Assembly: GCF_045679555.1 (NCBI RefSeq)
Contig: NC_092096.1
Location: 21,537,016 to 21,601,015, forward strand
Origin: Salvelinus alpinus
Lineage: Eukaryota > Chordata > Actinopteri > Salmoniformes > Salmonidae
Reading direction: 5' to 3'
DNA length: 64,000 bases
Under the pieces are notes generated by a model. The model was not told the DNA's origin. It ran no database searches and saw only the letters and a program-made list of their open reading frames with translations. Positions 10,372 to 21,852 of this stretch are shown here, piece after piece. Numbering within the stretch: the stretch's first letter is position 1; each line of letters begins with the position of its first letter. Position numbers and translations under genes: made by a program.

Positions 10372-13155
10372 ATATATAAAATAGGGTTTGTGAGATAGGA
10401 CGGTAATTCTATGCAAACAAGATAACTTAAATGGTTAATTAACATGTGTTGAATTAACCATAGATCCGATTCAAAAGACAATACTGAAATAAAGTCTAAA
10501 AAGGAAGAAAGGAAAAGAAGGGAAGCCTAATATAGTGGGGTGAGATACGAGATATTAACGAGTCAAAAGTCACAAGGAACAACAGAAAAATAGGCTGCTA
10601 ACTAGGGCCTTACGACCCCTGGAAAATAGCTTATAGTGTATACGTGTGAGACCTAATGTCTGATCAAAAGACACCTCTATAGATAAACTTTGAAGAATGG
10701 AAAAGCACACATAGGTTAAGAGATACACATAGATTGTGAGCATATAGTGGGAGCACACACATAGGGAATAGTGACATACACATCAATTGTGAGACACATA
10801 GATTGTGAGAAGAGATCAGAGTTTTAAAAGCACATACACATAGATCGTGAGAAGAAGCAGAATAACAAGGAAAGGTAATTGAATAACATGGGTAGTAAAT
10901 CCTCAAAGGAGGTCCCGGAATTAACCGGGGATGAGAGGTAAATCTAATGCCCAAAATGGAGAAAGATGTACGAATTTGAGAGACGTCTAGATGTAGAAAA
11001 ATTTGAATTAATGATAAAGTGGATACATAAGACGTATAGATAGTCAAGGGAAACAGCAGGTCGAGGGTTAGATACCTGGCTGTCTGAAGCCCGGAAAAGA
11101 AGGTAAGAAGGCAAGTGTGAGAGAAAGTTACAAGAAGGATATCAGCAGGGGGAAAATGATGTGCGTGTGAGACCTAATAACTTATTAAAAGTCACAATAG
11201 TAATTATTCCTAAATTCTGAGTAGGAGATAGAGAGAGCGACAAAAGTCAAGAGAGGAAAGGAAAAGAGAAGATAAGGGGACATGCAGAGAGAAAGAGAGA
11301 GGCAGAGACAACGAGAGAGAGAGAGGAAGGGGAATCATCGCCGGAGAAATGCTTGGACCTTTAAATTAGGGCTATTTTCTGGGAATTGTCTCGGTAGTAC
11401 GTGCCTGATTTTATGACTACAGCCAATTATAAATAGGGATATTTGCGAGGAGTCTTCAACATTTCAATAGTTTTGGTGGTCCAGGGGTATAATTCTCACC
11501 TACCATGCTGGAGACCAGGGTTTGTATCCCAGCCTGTGCACCAATTGACTAAAATCTGAGTGTCTGATTGTAATTCAACTATTGATATGTTTTGCCTGGA
11601 AAGATTCGGTTGTTAATGTTTGTTTAAGATATAAACTGAACGTTTTAATAGCTTGTTTAGGTTCAATTGAAAGACTAATTCATTCTAAATAATAGCGAGG
11701 CGATTTCGATGTAATACGTTGTCTGTTGCCTAAATGGTCTGCTGGAATAACGTATTGAGAATGGAGTCGTATTTAAATGACTGAATCATAGAAGAGACAG
11801 TTACCTAAATCTAATGAATTCTAAATAATAGCGGAGAGATAATTGCGATAGAGTTGTGCCCACCGAAATGTATTTTTTATTCTTATGGATTGACTGATGT
11901 AGGTTATACATTTTAGCGATTTACATGTTACTTTTAAGTCTTGGACATTTCATAAGGGTGAAGCCGAAAGAGAAGGGAAAGTTGTAAAGTTTGGTTTTAC
12001 TCTTACGATAGAGGTAAGGCAGAACGTTGTTTGAGTAGGGGTTATGTTTTCGCCTACTGGGATGAATAGGTGAGTTAGTTTATATTTGGCTGTAAGGGAT
12101 TCAGGTCTGAATAGTTAAAACTTTTACGATTCATAATAGTTTCTGATTATTGTTTTTTTGTTTTATTGTTTAGGTAATACCAGTGAATTTGAGCAGGAAG
12201 TTAATGTATTCTAACATTATAATCTGTTTCCATTACGTAGAACAAAAGCAGATTGACTGAAGGTGCTTTTCCTTAAGGGAACTATACAGTCATCTCTCAT
12301 GGCGGACCTTGTGGATCTGCTGCCATAAGGTTTGGGTTTTCTGTTCAACAAAACTAATGATTGGAGGGAGTACAATGGAATTATCATTATTATTAGGTTT
12401 TGTTTGTGGTCAACGTTTGGGTTTCTGAATTGGTGTAGTATAATGAAATGCTGACCAAGTGGTTGTATTTTTTTCTGGGAAAAGGAGTGTTTCATTGTCT
12501 CTCCTTGGAATGTTTCCTAGAGTCACGATATCTTAAAGAGGTACACACACATGGAATATTATAAGTTTTATTTTCTGAGTTTTAATTAAACACGTAAATT
12601 CTTTAGAGAAGAGAATGTTCTGGGAACCTGGGATACAACATGTAGAAAATGTTTGATGGTTTTCTTTAATTTGTCTAATATAGTAAGAAACACTTCTTTG
12701 AAAGGGTGGTATGACTTTTGACCTCTATCATGGCTTTCCTGGGTGGTCTGATCAGCCTCAGGGAAGGGCCATTTGGATAATTAATTTGAGGTCATTTGTA
12801 ATACTGATTTTAAGGTAATTTGTGTAATTGATAATTATGATGGAGTTTATAGTTCTTTGACATATTTGTAATTTGAACCAATGAGAAGAAAGAAATGGCA
12901 TAGCCTTTGACTAAGGGTAGACTTCCTTAAGTCTCTCTTCCTATGGCCATAAGGGTACAATACTTTTTGTTTGTGGAAGGTTTCAGAGTAGTGATTTTGA
13001 TCTGATTATGTTATTTGAAACTTTGTTTTATCTTTTGACCAGTAGTAGTATTTTTTATACAATACTCTCATGGAGAATTATGGGTTAAAAATGGGGCGAA
13101 GGTGGGTTTATAAAGAACTGTCATAAGGTTATTTTTAAACTCCCACTATTTTGGC
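10372..13155. other. Unassigned AT-rich region, possibly fossil retroelement leader
   Basis: About 2.8 kb with no host gene. Between 10680 and 10860 a loose repeat of CACATAGATTGTGAGAAG recurs; a tRNA-Gly-like stretch lies at 11470-11540; purine-rich GAGA tracts run 11220-11335. A short frame near 10890 begins MGSKSS, which weakly resembles a retroviral gag start. I cannot name a family. Confidence 0.35.
11470..11540 (+). pseudogene. tRNA-Gly-like sequence, decayed
   Basis: 71 bases, the length of animal tRNA-Gly. TGGTGGTCCAGGGGTATAAT matches the A-box arm, ATTCTCACCTACCATGCTGG the anticodon arm and CAGGGTTTGTATCCCAGC the T arm of tRNA-Gly(GCC). The acceptor stem has several mismatches and the B box is altered, so it is likely a pseudo-tRNA or SINE head. 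Confidence 0.6.
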
Positions 13156-13159
13156 TTAA

Positions 13160-13693
13160 CCTCTCTAGGGTATGTGGGACGGTAGCGTCTCACCTCGTCA
13201 ACAGCCAGTGAAACTGCAGGGCGCCAAATTCAAAACAACAGAAATCCCATAATTAAAATTCCTCAAACATACATGTATTTTACACCATTTTAAAGATACA
13301 CTTGTTGTAAATCCAGCCACAGTGTCCGATTTCTAAAAGGCTTTACGACGAAAGCAAACCAAACGATTATGTTAAGTCAGAGCCAAGTCACAGAAAACAC
13401 AGCCATTTTTCCAGCCAAGAGAGGAGTCACAAAAAGCAGAAATATAGATAAAATGAATCACTAACCTTTGATGATCTTCATCAGATGATACTCATAGGAC
13501 TTCATGTTACACAATACATGTATGTTTTGTTCGGTAAAGTTCATATTTATATCCAAAAATCTGAGTTTACATTGGCGCGTTATGTTCAGTAGTTCCAAAA
13601 CATCTGGTGATTTTGCAGAGAGCCACATCAATTTACAGAAATAGTCATCATAAATGTTGATGAAAATACAAGTGTTACACATTGAATTTTAGA
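13160..13693 (-). mobile_element. TTAA-target (piggyBac-like) MITE fragment
   Basis: One end follows TTAA at 13156-13159 (CCTCTCTAGGGTATGTGGG). The body matches, inverted, 50550-50970 of the complete element at 49769-51000, including AACCTTTGATGATCTTCATC. The other end is cut where the lectin promoter remnant starts. Confidence 0.72.
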
Positions 13694-13845
13694 TCCACTT
13701 CTCCTTAAAGCAATGATGGCTTCCTCTTACACCTTTATAACAAAGAGTTAATGGGAGGCTGGACCCGGACCTGCTTTTCTGGTTTTTCTCTAATGGTTAA
13801 GTGAAATACAGACATTTTATGGTTAAGTTAAAGACCCTCTTAACT
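13694..13845 (-). pseudogene. Lectin promoter-upstream remnant (D type)
   Basis: GCAATGATGGCTTCCT and GTTAATGGGAGGCTGGACC match the region upstream of psi-D (about 44680-44950) and of the remnant at 39493-39756. The exon it served is gone, replaced by the MITE fragment on its low-coordinate side. Confidence 0.7.
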
Positions 13846-14890
13846 AACTGCTTCAGCCATGCCACCTAACTACTACTGCCCTGCTAGCTAACTGCTACTG
13901 CCCGGCAACTTAACTGCTACTGGCCCAGCTACGTAACTGCTACTGCCCCACTACCTAACTGCTACTGCCCTTCTACCTAACTGCTACTGCCTTGCTACCT
14001 AACTGCTACTGCCCCGCTACCTAACTGCTACTGCCCTGCTACGTAACTGCTGCTGCCCCACTACCTAACTGCTACTGCCCCGCTACCAAACTGCTACTTC
14101 CCCGCTACTGCCCCACTACCTAACTGCTACTGCCCCACTACCTAACTGCTACTGCCCCACTACCTAACTGCTACTGCCCCACTACCTAACTGCTGCAGCC
14201 CCGCTACATAACTGCTACTGCCCCGCGAACTAACTGCTACTGCCCTGCTACCTAACTGCTACTGCCCTGCTACCTAACTGCTACTGCCCCCATAACCTAA
14301 CTGTTACTGCCCTGCTACCTAACTGCTACTGCCCCCATAACCTAACTGCTGCAGCCATGCTACCTAACTACTACTGCCCTGCTACCTAACTGCTACTGCC
14401 CTGCTACCTAACTGCTACTGCCCTGCTACCTAACTGCTACTGCCCCCATAACCTAACTGCTGCAGCCATGCTACCTAACTACTACTGCCCCACTACCTAA
14501 CTGCTACTGCCCCACTACCTAACTGCTACTGCCCCACTACCTAACTGCTACTGCCCCACTACCTAACTGCTGCAGCCCCGCTACATAACTGCTACTGCCC
14601 CGCGAACTAACTGCTACTGCCCTGCTACCTAACTGCTACTACCCTGCTACCTAACTGCTACTGCCCCAGTACCTAACTGCTACTGCCCCCTACCTAACTG
14701 CTACTGCCCCATAACCTAACTGCTACTGCCCTGCTACCTAACTGCTACTGCCCCGCTACCTAACTGCTACTGCCCCAGTACCTAACTGCTACTGCCCCCT
14801 ACCTAACTGCTACTGCCCCGCTACCTAACTGCTACTGCCCCCTACCTAACTGCTGCAGCCCCGCTACCTAACTGCTACTGCCCTGCTATC
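13846..14890. repeat. 22-bp minisatellite array 1
   Basis: About 48 copies of a 22-bp unit, typically CTGCTACTGCCCCACTACCT plus AA, with variants at the CCCC/CTG and CTAC/GCAG positions. It lies directly upstream of a lectin promoter remnant, as do arrays 2 (39757-40950) and 3 (45005-45866). Not coding: 22 is not a multiple of three and every forward frame has stops. Confidence 0.95.
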
Positions 14891-15278
14891 CCTGGGGTTA
14901 TCAACGTTGATAAGAGTTGGCTGTTATTTCAGTGATAGCACACTGGGAAATATGTTAATGAGACATGTATTTTCAGCCAACAGAGTTTTCTAAAGTTGTC
15001 AGTCTCAGCAAATTATACTCTCTTGTGTGATCAACTCAGCTATTTGTGTTGCAAAGGCAAACTTCAATATTTAAGTTCAAAATTGTTTTACATTGAGCAG
15101 AAATCATTGGGTTGATGGAGTATTCCATGTCAGCTGAACCAATTTTAATTACAGCCATATCTAAGCTCACTGGACTTTTTCCAAGTTAAATGTTTTAAAG
15201 TGTACATTTAGGTAAGGTGTTTATGTGGTGACTGCGACCTAACTATTTGAACATTGATTGATGACTAGTTATGGGATG

Positions 15279-15640
15279 TGTCACGTTCTGACCATAGTTA
15301 TTTTGTATTTTCTTTGTTTTAGTGTGGTCAGGGCGTGAGTTGGGTGGGTAATCTATGTTTTCTATTTCTGTGTTTGGCCTGATATGGTTCTCAATCAGAG
15401 GCAGCTGTCAATCGTTGTCCCTGATTGGGAAGCATATTTAGGTAGCCTGTTTTCTGTTGGGTTTTGTGGGTGGTTGTTTTCAGTCTTTGTGTGTCTGCAC
15501 CAGATAGAACTGTTTCGGTTTTCACGTTTTGTTGTTTTGTATTTGAAGTGTTCAGTTTATTGTCTTTTTATTAAACATGATGAACACTAATCACGCTGCG
15601 CTTTGGTCCTCTCCTTCTTCCACCGAAGAAATCCGTTACA
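15279..15640 (+). mobile_element. Solo LTR (fossil), 362 bp, 5-bp target duplication
   Basis: Starts TGTCACGTTCTGACC, ends ATCCGTTACA, flanked by GGATG on both sides. The paralogous site near 46785 is empty (GTGATGCCTATTATG). No internal region. Confidence 0.88.
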
Positions 15641-15863
15641 GGATGCCTATTATGCTGCCTAGTTATGGGAAGCTGATTGCTCATCTAACATTGAACTATG
15701 AACATTTGAACATTGACTGATGACTAGTTATTGGACACTGATGGTAGATCGGCTATGATCATGATGTAATATGAGAGATGATGAGCTATGACAAGGATTG
15801 CATTCTCAAATGCCTTGTTCATACAGAATGATGGATGTTTTTGCCCACTACTAATTATTCTTA

Positions 15864-16739
15864 ACTGCATGGTGAAGCCAGACGTGGAGATGACCCAAAG
15901 ACGACCCAGGTCGTAGGTCACGTGCTTCATGCACATCAGAGATTTACATTAAAGTCTGAAAGGCACCTGCCCAACGGGCAAGTCAGGAGTATTTTTTTGG
16001 TTACTCGAAGATTGGATCACTTGCCTGAAAATGTAAATGAGCTGTTTACACTCAGAAGTGCCTTTTAACTACACATAGGGTGGACTCATGTATTTTGGTT
16101 GTTATGTAAAAGAAATCTCAGAACAGGCTCAACCAGCCTGACTGCCATACATTGTCTGTCTTTCACTCCACTTAAATGTAGAGGAACCAGAAAGATTTGT
16201 TTTAGGTTAGGACTACTGGAGTTAGTTTGTTGGCTTGAATTCACTTTTTTATATCACCGACCCAATGGTGCTACCTCAGAGCAGTGGTGCTACCTCAGAG
16301 CAGTGGTGCTACCTCAGAGCAGTGGTGCTACCTCAGAGCAGTGGTGCTACCTCAGAGCAGTGGGGCTACCTCAGAGCAGTGGGGCTACCTCAGAGCAGTG
16401 GGGCTACATCAGAGCAGTGGGGCTACCTCAGAGCAGTGGGGCTACCTCAGAGCAGTGGGGCTACCTCAGAGCAGTGGGGCTACCTCAGAGCAGTGGGGCT
16501 ACCTCAGAGCAGTGGTGCTACCTCAGAGCAGTGGTGCTACCTCAGAGCAGTGGGGCTACCTCAGAGCAGTGGGGCTACCTCAGAGCAGTGGGGCTACCTC
16601 AGAGCAGTGGGGCTACCTCAGAGCAGGCTTAACTTGAGTGACTGCTCAGTTCACTTGCCCCTAAAGGCACTGTCAATCCCTACACATTGGGACATTGCTC
16701 CATCCAGTGCCCTCTGGTTTACTGGCTGTGATGCTGACT
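15864..16739 (-). pseudogene. Fish-egg lectin exon 5, split by an insertion (unit II)
   Basis: The 5' half (16676-16739) encodes [17 protein letters not shown] behind TTCTTCAACACAG; the 3' half (15864-15937) encodes [20 protein letters not shown] and diverges before the usual VCTP end. The 738 bases between hold a repeat and a 19-bp minisatellite. The halves overlap by about 7 bases (ATGTGTA/ATGTGCA), like a target duplication. The same break is in unit III, so it predates duplication. Confidence 0.85.
16262..16627. repeat. 19-bp minisatellite inside split exon 5 (unit II)
   Basis: About 19 copies of AGCAGTGGGGCTACCTCAG with a G/T variant (GTGGTG against GTGGGG). The unit III copy has about nine. 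The array stays open in all three plus frames because the unit has no stop; this explains the long frames there and is not evidence of a gene. Confidence 0.95.
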
Positions 16740-19677
16740 CTGTGTTGAAGAAAGAGGTGGGGTACATCTGTTCAAAATGTCTTGAATCCCACATTATAAT
16801 TTCTGTGATTTAGTGCTTCCAACCCCTTTGAAAAATGGTGTGTTTGAGCTACATTGCATTGGTCTATTTATTCTGCATCCATTGAGACCAACCATTAGCC
16901 TGTGTGATTAACGGTAGAACAGTGTTTGTGAGACCAGGGCGGATCCTGAAAACGGTTCTTCTCACAAAAACGTCTTTAAAGTCTGAATGGTTTGAGCTAC
17001 AAATGATTACTGCTTTATTTTTCATGAAATAAACTTCACTCTGAGTTGTGTGCTTGTCTTAATTGTTTACAGCTTTATTTTACAGCAGTCTTACCCTGTA
17101 CCTACCCTCTAAGCAGGGCCGGCCCACTCATTAGGCAGGATTATGCGGCCGTCTATGGACGCACATGGACGAGGGCGGCATTTTCTGAGCTAAACTGACC
17201 AAGACCCACCTTCAACAACAACCCATAAAACCTCACGTAATTCTGCCCAAAAACCATTACAATTTCTCTCAACCAGTGGCATATGGGCTTTTTAGGTGAG
17301 CTCTGATGCCGCTCTGTGATAAGGCAGGGGCACAACATATTTTGCTTGTTTATTCCCAGCGGCACCTCTGTTGGCATCACTGTGACGCTCCACCAACATA
17401 AATCATGTAGCAGATAGAGCCAGGGTGAGACATGAGACATTCACAAAAACTGTAGGCTATTACACAACTTTTTAGGATTACCGCATGTTAGAGGCATGAC
17501 AAATGAGCGAATGGACTTGAAAAATAATGGTATAGCCTACACTCAAATACGATGTGGTTCAAGGAGAACACTGACATTTTGCCAAGGCAGAGATGAGTGG
17601 CCGGCACCGAAACGCATGGCAACAGCACTGGATGCATAAATTCTGCCCTACTGACAATTGCCAAATTTGACATTAAACTTTTTGGTGTTTTGTGTAACAG
17701 ATGTCTCTTTCCACTCACCACTATTTGGAAGCTGTAAATATCTTGCAAGTGGATAAATATGTATGGGTGGCCTATGAAGGAGCCCTTTGAAATTATAGTT
17801 TGACAATCAGATGAAAACATCTTGATTTGTTGTGTTTACGCCACAGTAAAAGGTAACATATTTGTTAAACATATAAGTTAAATTAAAAATCTTTATGACT
17901 AGGCCCACAGAGATCCTTAGGGACTGTATATGTAATTCTATGATTAAACACATAAAATGTTGGTGCATGCGCTTGATCCCGTACCTGGATATAGCATATG
18001 GTAGAAATAGTATGTAGCCTTTTCTGTAGCCTACAGGCAGGAGATAAAATGTATGACACAACAGCCTGTTTTACAAACGTTGGGCCTGACACATTGTTTA
18101 TAAAATTCCTTTGACGGCCTACATGGTACGCTACACCCCAGTAAGCACGGACCGACGCCAATGTCCTCTGGACGTCTTTTTTTGGTCCTGTTGGACCTGG
18201 CAACACGGATAAATGCTGACACCTTTTGGACATCTTTTTTTGGTCCTGTCTGTACCGGCCTTGATTTCCATGTCCACGGACGTTGGTTTTTAGTCCGGTC
18301 CAAACCAAATTCTGAACCAGTCATAGATGTCTATGTTTGGTTCAGATAAAAATGACGTCAAAACACGTTATACCGTAGCTTTGATTCGACTGATCATGTC
18401 AACATCATACTTTCAAAATCTTAGCTAGCATACTAGCTAGCTAGACAGGCAGTCATCATCATGAATCACATTGCCAATCTACTGGGAAATCCTTTTCAAT
18501 CCTTATCATATGAAGATACATTATAAATAAAACATCTCTGTGCTCATGGGCCATTGGACATAAACATTACACAAGAAGTCGGAAATCACAAATTCAACAA
18601 TGAGTGGTTTGGAAGGAATCATTAGCTAACTGCAAGTGCCGCAAAGCAATCACTATTTTGCTTCCCCTGCCTGCTATTCAGTGGAGAGGGTGTGAAGTCA
18701 CAGTCTGGGTTTAAGGCTTGAAAACATTTGTCTGAAAAGGTCTCATTATCAAGCTTAAAAATATAAACATTCACATGCAACATTATGGGCCAGAAAAGGT
18801 TGAAATCATTGGCCATGCATCAATCTAGCATGACTTCATCCAGAGAATGGCAGACTTTGATGACAATGTTTGATGATGACAAAGTTTTCCCACAAAAGGG
18901 ACTGCCACGCCACCTTCCTTTTCAAGTGAGCACAGCACAACAATGGTGAGTCCAAACGTATTTATTGTAAACTGCTGCATAAATTATGTAGTATGCCAGG
19001 GAGATATGAAACTGACGGGTGGTGCACCTGTAGCCAATAGCCAGTTTTAGAGAACTGTCTTCATTGAATATTGTGAGAGCTTTTATTGTCTGCTTATATG
19101 CCCCCGTTATTTATCCTATGGTTCTGACTTGGTGTATAGGGAGAATACAGTAAGAACGGCCCATTCTGTTGCTGTCCATTTCAAAAGTGCAACTACGTCC
19201 ATATCAACTACGTCCATTTAAACTCGCTCATTAATGTCTTAATCAAAATAATGGCTTCCCTCTTATCCACAAATGTTTTCCTTATACTGTATTTTGTACA
19301 TATCAATTGTTATATTGCTTATATAGGTCTATCTCATTAGTATCTTATTCATAATTTTAGGTAATGTTGGAATGATGCATTTAATTGTTTTGCTTACTTT
19401 GTGTATTATAATTAGCTCGTGTTTTTCTCCATGAGGAGGGGACACTATACAATGTTGTTGGGTCTGTAACCATGTTTGCCAGTGACAGTCTCTTTCCATT
19501 CAAATATTTGTTTTCAACTAAATGTTCATTTAATAGACCCATGTAATTCCAGTTGATTTTGCAAGGGTTGTATTGTCTGTGAGTCGGTATATTGCCTATA
19601 ATAGTGAATCCTCGTGATTGTATTTTCCTTCCTTTTTAGACCACAAATGCCTAATAAAATACTTCAAATGGTAGGCT

Positions 19678-19678
<1 letters not shown>

Positions 19679-19747
<69 letters not shown>
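19679..19747. repeat. CT dinucleotide microsatellite
   Basis: Uninterrupted (CT)n of about 68 bases followed by a short GT run. The counterpart in unit III, 52038-52281, is longer and mixed with GT. Confidence 0.95.
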
Positions 19748-19755
<8 letters not shown>

Positions 19756-20142
19756 CTGTGGTGATTTAATGAAGAGTAAAGTTAAGGACTCAACACATTG
19801 CTGAATTTATCTGAACTAACATCTGAATTTCTGTCGGTGTCCATTTTGAAAGTACTGAAGGAATAGGCCTACCTCGTCGCAGCTCGTTTGCTAATGATCA
19901 GAACAAACATGATGAATTTACTGAACATAAATGTAATAATGTTTGTGTATGGTTCGAAAGTCTAAACTCATGTCGGCATTCACTATTATTGAAGCAGAAT
20001 ATGATTCTTATCGAGTTACACCAATCCACAAGGAATCCGTAGAAACCATATTTATTTAAGCAAGTCAGCCATATCAGCTATGTTTTTATAAAATGCAGTA
20101 ACTTAGGCCGAATGAACTGTATTGCTGCCAGACGATGCTCAG

Positions 20143-20670
20143 CCTGGTCTCATAAACGTAAGTTTGGGACACTCAAATTAGTATGATATGTTAGGTTTGG
20201 TTTGACATATGATTACTTAAGTCTGGGTGGATGGGTGGGCGTATAACGCGTTTGAATCTCATCACGGCTAGCTTTAGCAATTTAGCTGATTAGCAACTTC
20301 AACTACTTACTATTTATTAGGTACTTCACAACTACTTAACATGTTAGCTAACCCTTCCCCTAACCTTAAACCTTTTAGCTAACCCTTCCCCTAACCTTAA
20401 CCCTTTAACCTAACTCCTAAACTTAATCCCTAACCAAGGCTAGCTAACATTAGCCAGCTAGCTAACGTTAGCCACCTAACCAGAATATGTAACATATTGT
20501 ATGCTTTGCAAGTTCGTAACATATAATACAAATTATAATTCGTAACATATCGTATGAAAATGGTAATGGACATCCACAAATGAATACATACCATACAAAA
20601 TGTAACTTATCATACTAAATAGTGGTCTCGAATTTACGTACAGAATAATACTAAATACTCTGAGACCAGG
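20143..20670. mobile_element. Fold-back MITE with CCTGGTCTCA ends
   Basis: Perfect 10-bp terminal inverted repeats CCTGGTCTCA and TGAGACCAGG. AT-rich inside (repeated CGTAACATATAATAC-like words) with a TAACCCTTCCCCTAACCTTA duplication near 20345-20400. The unit III copy (52677-53034) lacks about 170 of these inner bases. Confidence 0.75.
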
Positions 20671-20827
20671 TTGCCAGGCTCCACTGATAGTCAGGTGTAT
20701 TGGTGGTAAGAATTCACTCCATGGTGCTGAAAGGAAAGCTCTGCTGTCTGGATAGCTTTATGTAGGCCCTAACAGTTTGTGGGCACTGTCTGTCACCCTT
20801 ATACTGCAATTCATGGATTGTTTAATG

Positions 20828-21364
20828 CAGTGGTGTAAAATAGTTAAGTAAAAAATCTTTAAAGTACTACTTAAGTCATTTTTGGGGGTATCTGTACTTC
20901 CCTTTACTTTTTATATTTTTGCCAAGTTTTTTTTTTTTAGGAATGTAGTGAAGTAAAAGTACAATGTACTTTTTACTCCATACATATTCTCTGGCATCCA
21001 AAAGAAAATGGTCCAATTCACACCCTTATCAGAGAACATCCCATGTCATCCTTACTGCCTCTGATCTGGTGGACTCACTAAACACACATGCATCGTGTGT
21101 TAGAGCATGCCCCTAGCGATCCGTCAATTTTTTTATTGTGTCGTCTGGTTTACTTAAAATAAGGAATTTTTACTTTTGATACTTATGTACATTTTAGCAA
21201 TTCCATTTACTTTTAATACTTAAGTATATTTCAAACCAAATACTTTTTGACTTTTAATCAAGTAGTGTTTTACTTGGTGACTTTCACCTTTACTTGAGTT
21301 ATTTTCTAATAAGGTATCTTTACTTTTACTCAAGTATGACAATTGATTACTTTTTCCACCACTG
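20828..21364. mobile_element. hAT-type MITE, copy at gene B
   Basis: CAGTGGTG ends with GTTTAATG on both sides (20820-20827 and 21365-21372). It is the fuller version of the element at 182-595. Confidence 0.88.
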
Positions 21365-21536
21365 GTTTAATGTTGTGTTGTGTAGTGGCTTTGCTGGAAT
21401 GTATCTAAAACAATTTGATCTGTTTGCCACACCAACATGTACATGCTAAAATCACCACTGGCAGAGCAAACTAACATCCCCCTGTTCAATATGAAAAAAA
21501 AGAAACACGGAAATTACAATAGCTTCAAACTGAATG

Positions 21537-21542
21537 TTTATT
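21537..21542 (-). terminator. Poly(A) signal of lectin gene B
   Basis: AATAAA on the minus strand, about 310 bases past the stop, in the same setting as in gene A. Confidence 0.7.
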
Positions 21543-21852
21543 TTAGCGGGAAATGATTATATAATGAGACAATAAGCATTGAAAAGGATTCCATCCATCT
21601 CTATGAATGACCGTTGAAGCACAGCAAAACCCATGTGGCTGGTGAGCAAGATCATTATTAAGATCAGTGATTACTATTGACAGAGATAAAGTACTGAACA
21701 GTATAGGTAGAGTAGTAGGTTTTAGAATGAAGGATTCTTATGAACTAATGTTGGGCATTCTCAAGCAGAAGACTGTTCCAGAAAGAGACATCAATGAGTT
21801 AGCATGTGATCTTTAGACAGATCCCGAACAGCCATCAGATGCAGAGGAGAGG

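Larger units (their letters stand above)
14891..20142. other. Spacer of duplicated unit II
   Basis: Collinear and closely similar to about 46410-52676. It carries the split lectin exon 5, the 19-bp minisatellite, a long non-coding stretch (16820-19670) and a CT microsatellite. Differences are later insertions: the solo LTR at 15279-15640 is here only, and a 1.2-kb MITE is in the other copy only. In 16820-19670 I find no gene. Confidence 0.88.

Noticed and set aside
10078-10481. Overlapping frames of 63-109 aa on both strands
   Set aside because: GC-richer leader of an LTR fossil; frames overlap on both strands with no conserved domain.
12217-12495. 92-aa minus-strand frame in the unassigned region
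   Set aside because: No recognisable motif, signal or splice context; length is within chance for this composition.
13846-14890. Possible CRISPR array, given regular short repeats
   Set aside because: Units are directly adjacent with no unique spacers, and the genome is a vertebrate; it is a minisatellite.
16099-16813. Three long overlapping plus-strand frames rich in GATSEQW/YLRAVGLPQSS
   Set aside because: All come from the 19-bp minisatellite, whose unit has no stop in any frame; no splice sites, homology or start context support them, and the array lies inside a dead lectin exon.
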